18,955 nt of DNA from JACMRI01 sp043778625. GTDB lineage: Bacteria > Bacteroidota > Bacteroidia > UBA4408. Positions 15,844-18,955 of this stretch are shown here, in pieces. Numbering within the stretch: the first letter of the stretch is position 1; every line of letters begins with the position of its first letter. The translations under genes were made by a program, and so were the position numbers. The notes beneath the pieces were generated by a model that was not told the origin of the DNA, ran no database searches, and worked only from the letters and a program-made list of their open reading frames with translations. Location of the stretch: positions 1 through 18,955 of the forward strand of contig JAYWFU010000086.1 of NCBI GenBank assembly GCA_043778625.1, given 5' to 3'.

Positions 15844-17475
15844 ATGGCAAAAGAATTATCGTTTAACACCGATGCACGCGAAAAACTAAAAGCAGGTGTT
15901 GATAAATTAGCAAACGCAGTAAAAGTAACTTTAGGACCTAAGGGGCGTAACGTTATTATTGATAAGAAATTTGGCGCACCACACATTACTAAAGATGGTG
16001 TAACAGTAGCCAAAGAAATTGAATTATTGGATCCTATTGAAAACATGGGAGCTCAATTATTAAAAGAGGTAGCTAGCAAAACCGCTACACAAGCGGGCGA
16101 CGGTACAACTACCGCTACCGTATTAGCACAAGCTATTGTTACAGCTGGTTTAAAAAACGTTGCTGCGGGCGCTAACCCAATGGACTTAAAGCGTGGTATT
16201 GATAAGGCAGTAGCAGCAGTAGTTGCTGACCTTAAAAAACAATCGAAAAAAGTAGGCGACGATATTGAAAAAATTGAACAAGTAGCTACTATTTCAGCCA
16301 ACAACGACAACGTTATTGGTAAGCTAATAGCCAATGCTATGGCTAAGGTAAAAAAAGAAGGTGTAATTACGGTAGAAGAAGCCAAAGGCACTGAAACTGA
16401 AGTAAAGATAGTAGAAGGTATGCAGTTTGACCGCGGTTATATATCGCCATACTTTATTACCAATGCTGAGAAAATGGACATTACCTTGGAAACACCAAAC
16501 ATCTTAATTACTGATAAAAAAATATCGAGTATGAAAGAGTTGTTACCAATATTGGAAAAATCGATGCAATCGGGTAAGCCATTATTAATTATTACCGAAG
16601 ATTTAGATGGAGAGGCCTTACAAACATTGGTAGTAAACAAATTGCGTGGTTCGTTAAAAATTGCTGCGGTTAAAGCACCAGGCTTTGGCGACCGTCGTAA
16701 GGCAATGTTAGAAGACATAGCCATACTTACAGGCGCAACCGTAATAAGCGAGGAGCGTGGCTTTAAATTAGAGAATGCTGAACTTAGCATGTTAGGTAAA
16801 GCTGATAAAGTTTCAATTGATAAAGACAACACAACCATAGTAAATGGCGGCGGTAAAAAAGCCGACATTACTGCACGTGTAGGTGCTATAAAATCGCAAA
16901 TTGAAACTGCTACTAGCGATTACGATAAAGAAAAACTACAAGAGCGCCTAGCTAAATTAGCGGGCGGGGTTGCCGTACTATATGTAGGTGCTGCTACCGA
17001 AGTTGAAATGAAAGAAAAGAAAGACCGTGTAGACGATGCGCTAGCTGCAACTCGTGCTGCGGTGGAAGAAGGAATTGTACCGGGTGGAGGCGTGGCTTAC
17101 ATTCGTGCAATTGATGCGTTAGACAAACTTAAATTTGACAACGAAGACGAAAACACAGGTGTAGCTATTGTTAAACGTGCCATACAAGAACCATTGCGCC
17201 AAATAGTGTTTAATGCTGGTGGCGAGGGTGCTGTGGTAGTAAACAAAGTACGCGAAGGTAAAGGCGATTTTGGTTACAACGCACGTACTGATAAATACGA
17301 AAAATTAATTGATGCAGGAGTTATTGACCCTACTAAAGTTACACGTATTTCGTTAGAAAACGCAGCTTCAATAGCAGCCATGTTATTAACTACTGAATGT
17401 GTAATTAGCGATATGAAAGAAGACAAACCAGCCATGCCAATGGGCGGTGGTATGGGTGGAGGAATGGATTACTAA
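15844..17475 (+). CDS. groEL: Chaperonin GroEL
   Basis: GroEL forms the double seven-membered ring that folds non-native proteins using ATP. The 543-residue protein shows the classic pieces: VTLGPKGRNVIIDKKFGAP (28-46), the catalytic-site ITKDGVTVAKEI with Asp51, the nucleotide loop AGDGTTTATVLAQ (84-96) with Asp86, the apical region (EGMQFDRGYISPYFITNAEK), and the equatorial EEGIVPGGGVAYIRA. The tail ends in the flexible Gly-Met repeat (MPMGGGMGGGMDY). Length and order are those of a standard type I chaperonin, with no sign of a diverged second copy. It is read with groES and followed 22 bp later by a perfect palindrome that is a probable terminator. Confidence 0.98.
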   Translation: MAKELSFNTDAREKLKAGVDKLANAVKVTLGPKGRNVIIDKKFGAPHITKDGVTVAKEIELLDPIENMGAQLLKEVASKTATQAGDGTTTATVLAQAIVTAGLKNVAAGANPMDLKRGIDKAVAAVVADLKKQSKKVGDDIEKIEQVATISANNDNVIGKLIANAMAKVKKEGVITVEEAKGTETEVKIVEGMQFDRGYISPYFITNAEKMDITLETPNILITDKKISSMKELLPILEKSMQSGKPLLIITEDLDGEALQTLVVNKLRGSLKIAAVKAPGFGDRRKAMLEDIAILTGATVISEERGFKLENAELSMLGKADKVSIDKDNTTIVNGGGKKADITARVGAIKSQIETATSDYDKEKLQERLAKLAGGVAVLYVGAATEVEMKEKKDRVDDALAATRAAVEEGIVPGGGVAYIRAIDALDKLKFDNEDENTGVAIVKRAIQEPLRQIVFNAGGEGAVVVNKVREGKGDFGYNARTDKYEKLIDAGVIDPTKVTRISLENAASIAAMLLTTECVISDMKEDKPAMPMGGGMGGGMDY

Positions 17476-17497
17476 GTAAATCTATTACAAACTAAAC

Positions 17498-17535
17498 ACA
17501 CTGCCCCTGCCAATTATAATTGGCAGGGGCAGTGT
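17498..17535. terminator. Perfect 38-bp palindrome after groEL
   Basis: ACACTGCCCCTGCCAATTA (17498-17516) is followed without spacer by its exact reverse complement (17517-17535), giving a 19-bp half and a GC-rich stem in AT-rich DNA. In RNA this is a very stable hairpin ending the groESL transcript. A weak T-containing tract (GTAATTTAAT) follows on the plus strand rather than a clean T-run. Confidence 0.75.
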
Positions 17536-17543
17536 AATTTAAT

Positions 17544-17555
17544 GGCAGGTGCAGT
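17544..17555 (+). repeat. Second copy of the terminator arm
   Basis: GGCAGGTGCAGT repeats the right arm GGCAGGGGCAGT (17522-17533) with one mismatch in 12, just past the palindrome. The left arm could therefore pair with either copy. Confidence 0.4.
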
Positions 17556-17568
17556 ACATTATTTTAAT

Positions 17569-17576
17569 TACTTTCG
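17569..17576 (+). promoter_or_regulatory. Likely -7 element for ruvB
   Basis: TACTTTCG fits TAnnTTTG at five of six fixed positions and lies 18 bp before the ruvB ATG. No TTG is found at the -33 distance. The following bases (TTCGCAGTA, then AATTTA) recur before nuoH. Confidence 0.4.
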
Positions 17577-17593
17577 CAGTAACTAATTTATAG

Positions 17594-18619
17594 ATGAATC
17601 CAAACCTAAATCCCGAAGAAGACCAATTATCTAATTCCGAAAAAGAATTTGAGCGCGCCTTACGTCCACTTTCGTTTGATGATTTTTTGGGACAACAAAA
17701 AGTAATTGATAACCTACATGTATTTGTACGTGCTGCCAAGCAACGCGGCGAAGCACTCGATCACGTGCTACTACATGGCCCCCCAGGCTTAGGCAAAACT
17801 ACTTTGGCTAACATTGTAGCCAACGAACTAGGCGTAAACTTTAAAGTAACCAGTGGCCCAGTGCTTGATAAACCTGGCGACTTGGCGGGACTACTTACCA
17901 ACCTTGACGAAAACGATGTATTATTTATTGATGAAATACATCGCCTAAGCCCAGTAATTGAAGAGTACTTGTACAGTGCTATGGAAGATTACAAAATAGA
18001 TATAATGATTGACAGCGGCCCCAATGCCCGCACCGTACAACTTACCTTAAACCCATTTACACTAATAGGTGCTACCACACGTAGTGGCTTGCTTACCGCA
18101 CCATTGCGCGCAAGGTTTGGTATTACCTCTCGCTTAGAATACTACGACGTAAAATTGCTTACAGGAATTGTGGAGCGCAGCGCAGGATTATTAAAAGTAC
18201 CTATTGAAGAAACCGCCGCCTTTGAAATTGCACGCCGTAGCCGTGGCACACCACGTATAGCTAATGCATTATTACGCCGTACGCGCGATTTTGCACAAGT
18301 AAAAGGTAACGGAACCATTAATTTAGAAATAGCTCAGTACGCCCTTAATGCCCTTAACGTGGATAAAAATGGCTTTGACGAAATGGATAACAAAATACTC
18401 TCCGTAATTATTGATAAGTTTAAAGGCGGCCCTGTGGGCTTAACTACCATAGCCACAGCCGTAGGAGAGGAAGCAGGCACAATTGAAGAGGTGTATGAGC
18501 CATTTTTGATACAAGAAGGATTTTTAATGCGTACCCCCCGTGGACGCGAAGCTACTGAAAGTGCCTACAAACATCTTGGTAGAATTAATACCATTAAAGG
18601 GCGTAGTTTGTTTGATTAA
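17594..18619 (+). CDS. ruvB: Holliday junction branch-migration motor RuvB
   Basis: RuvB is the AAA+ ring ATPase that pulls DNA through the RuvA-bound junction. The 341-residue protein has FERALRPLSFDDFLGQ at 19-34 (the usual RuvB entry motif), Walker A GPPGLGKTT (62-70), Walker B LFIDEIH (110-116), sensor 1 GATTR (159-163), the arginine-finger region LRARFGI (171-177), sensor 2 RGTPRIANALLRR (217-229), and the C-terminal winged-helix domain (about 260-335, KFKGGPVGL...EEVYEPFLIQEGFL...TPRGREAT). All key residues are intact. The start at 17594 gives a short acidic N-terminal extension. It follows the groEL terminator and probably has its own promoter. It is not linked to ruvA, which lies on the other strand. 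Confidence 0.97.
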   Translation: MNPNLNPEEDQLSNSEKEFERALRPLSFDDFLGQQKVIDNLHVFVRAAKQRGEALDHVLLHGPPGLGKTTLANIVANELGVNFKVTSGPVLDKPGDLAGLLTNLDENDVLFIDEIHRLSPVIEEYLYSAMEDYKIDIMIDSGPNARTVQLTLNPFTLIGATTRSGLLTAPLRARFGITSRLEYYDVKLLTGIVERSAGLLKVPIEETAAFEIARRSRGTPRIANALLRRTRDFAQVKGNGTINLEIAQYALNALNVDKNGFDEMDNKILSVIIDKFKGGPVGLTTIATAVGEEAGTIEEVYEPFLIQEGFLMRTPRGREATESAYKHLGRINTIKGRSLFD

Positions 18620-18681
18620 CGCACCAATAATTTAACTAAAAATAGTACAATATTTAACCCAACATATTCAACATATAATTT

Positions 18682-18689
18682 TAAATTCG
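18682..18689 (+). promoter_or_regulatory. Possible -7 element for nuoH
   Basis: TAAATTCG fits TAnnTTTG at five of six fixed positions and shares the following TTCGCAGTA with the ruvB promoter region. It is 39 bp before the nuoH ATG. No -33 TTG is visible. Confidence 0.3.
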
Positions 18690-18728
18690 CAGTATTAATT
18701 TACAACAACAATTAACTATACTTAACTT

Positions 18729-18955
18729 ATGACTACCTACATTATTTTTAAAGTAATACTTGTACTTGTTTTATTTGCTATTTCGCTTGCCGTAGCGGCT
18801 TATTCTACCTACGGCGAACGTAAAGTGGCGGCTTTTTTGCAAGACAGAATTGGTCCTAATCGTGCTGGGCCGTTTGGCTTGTTACAACCCTTAGCCGATG
18901 GCGCTAAAATGTTTATGAAGGAAGAAATTATTCCAAACATATCTAACAAATGGTT
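18729..18955 (+). CDS. nuoH: NADH-quinone oxidoreductase subunit H, N-terminal part
   Basis: The gene starts at the ATG at 18729 and runs off the window end, so 75 complete codons are visible. After a first membrane helix (about residues 5-26) comes TYGERKVAAFLQDRIGPNRA (27-46) and then GPFGLLQPLADGAKMFMKEE, the nearly invariant opening of NuoH/ND1, the membrane subunit of complex I that lines the quinone chamber and contacts the peripheral arm. The match is strong enough to be sure despite truncation. In many genomes nuoH lies among other nuo genes, but upstream here is ruvB, so this is either the first gene of a nuo cluster or a detached nuoH; the genes that follow are outside the window. 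A -7-like element lies 39 bp upstream. Confidence 0.95.
   Translation, partial: MTTYIIFKVILVLVLFAISLAVAAYSTYGERKVAAFLQDRIGPNRAGPFGLLQPLADGAKMFMKEEIIPNISNKW

Noticed and set aside
16437..16868. A 143-codon open frame on the minus strand inside groEL
   Set aside because: It mirrors the conserved GroEL apical domain and shows no features of its own.

Overview
The window comes from a member of the Bacteroidota. The main evidence is a very large SprA (the outer-membrane translocon of type IX secretion and gliding), an OstA-like protein of the Bacteroidota type, and a textbook Bacteroidota promoter (TTG-N19-TAnnTTTG) in front of carA. The DNA is AT-rich, leaders are A/T-rich with little Shine-Dalgarno signal, and RuvA and GroEL are ordinary bacterial forms. 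I cannot name a genus. A free-living or uncultured low-GC member of the Sphingobacteriia/Chitinophagia/Cytophagia side is plausible, but this is only inference.

Layout. (1) Positions 1-579, plus strand: the C-terminal part of a membrane-anchored family 2 glycosyltransferase cut by the window edge. (2) Positions 595-4677, minus strand: a compact run read carA > hldD > gtrA > ostA-like, with gaps of 10 bp or less or a direct junction of stop and start codons, behind a strong promoter at 4710-4739. It joins the glutaminase subunit of carbamoyl-phosphate synthase to envelope genes: LPS heptose formation, a GtrA-type membrane protein and an LPS-transport-like protein. (3) Positions 4740-6926, minus strand: a visibly more AT-rich accessory stretch with three unrecognised genes (an exported protein, a lipoprotein, a small membrane protein) and several palindromes. 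(4) Positions 6937-15012, minus strand: ruvA followed 9 bp later by the 2487-residue sprA. (5) Positions 15013-15518: a 506-bp gene-free region between ruvA and groES holding three separate inverted-repeat structures. (6) Positions 15519-18619, plus strand: groES-groEL, a perfect 38-bp palindrome acting as probable terminator, then ruvB. (7) Positions 18729-18955: the start of nuoH, cut by the window end.

How the genes work together. RuvA and RuvB form one Holliday-junction branch-migration machine but are encoded on opposite strands with the chaperonin operon between them. HldD, the OstA-like protein and the nearby glycosyltransferase point to cell-envelope polysaccharide and LPS assembly, and SprA is the exit channel for proteins bearing type IX signals. 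The three small genes after sprA carry their own export signals, but nothing seen here ties them to secretion.

No CRISPR array, tRNA, rRNA, transposase or phage gene is visible. Almost everything is core housekeeping. The least explained parts are the AT-rich three-gene block with its flanking repeats and the structured non-coding region before groES.
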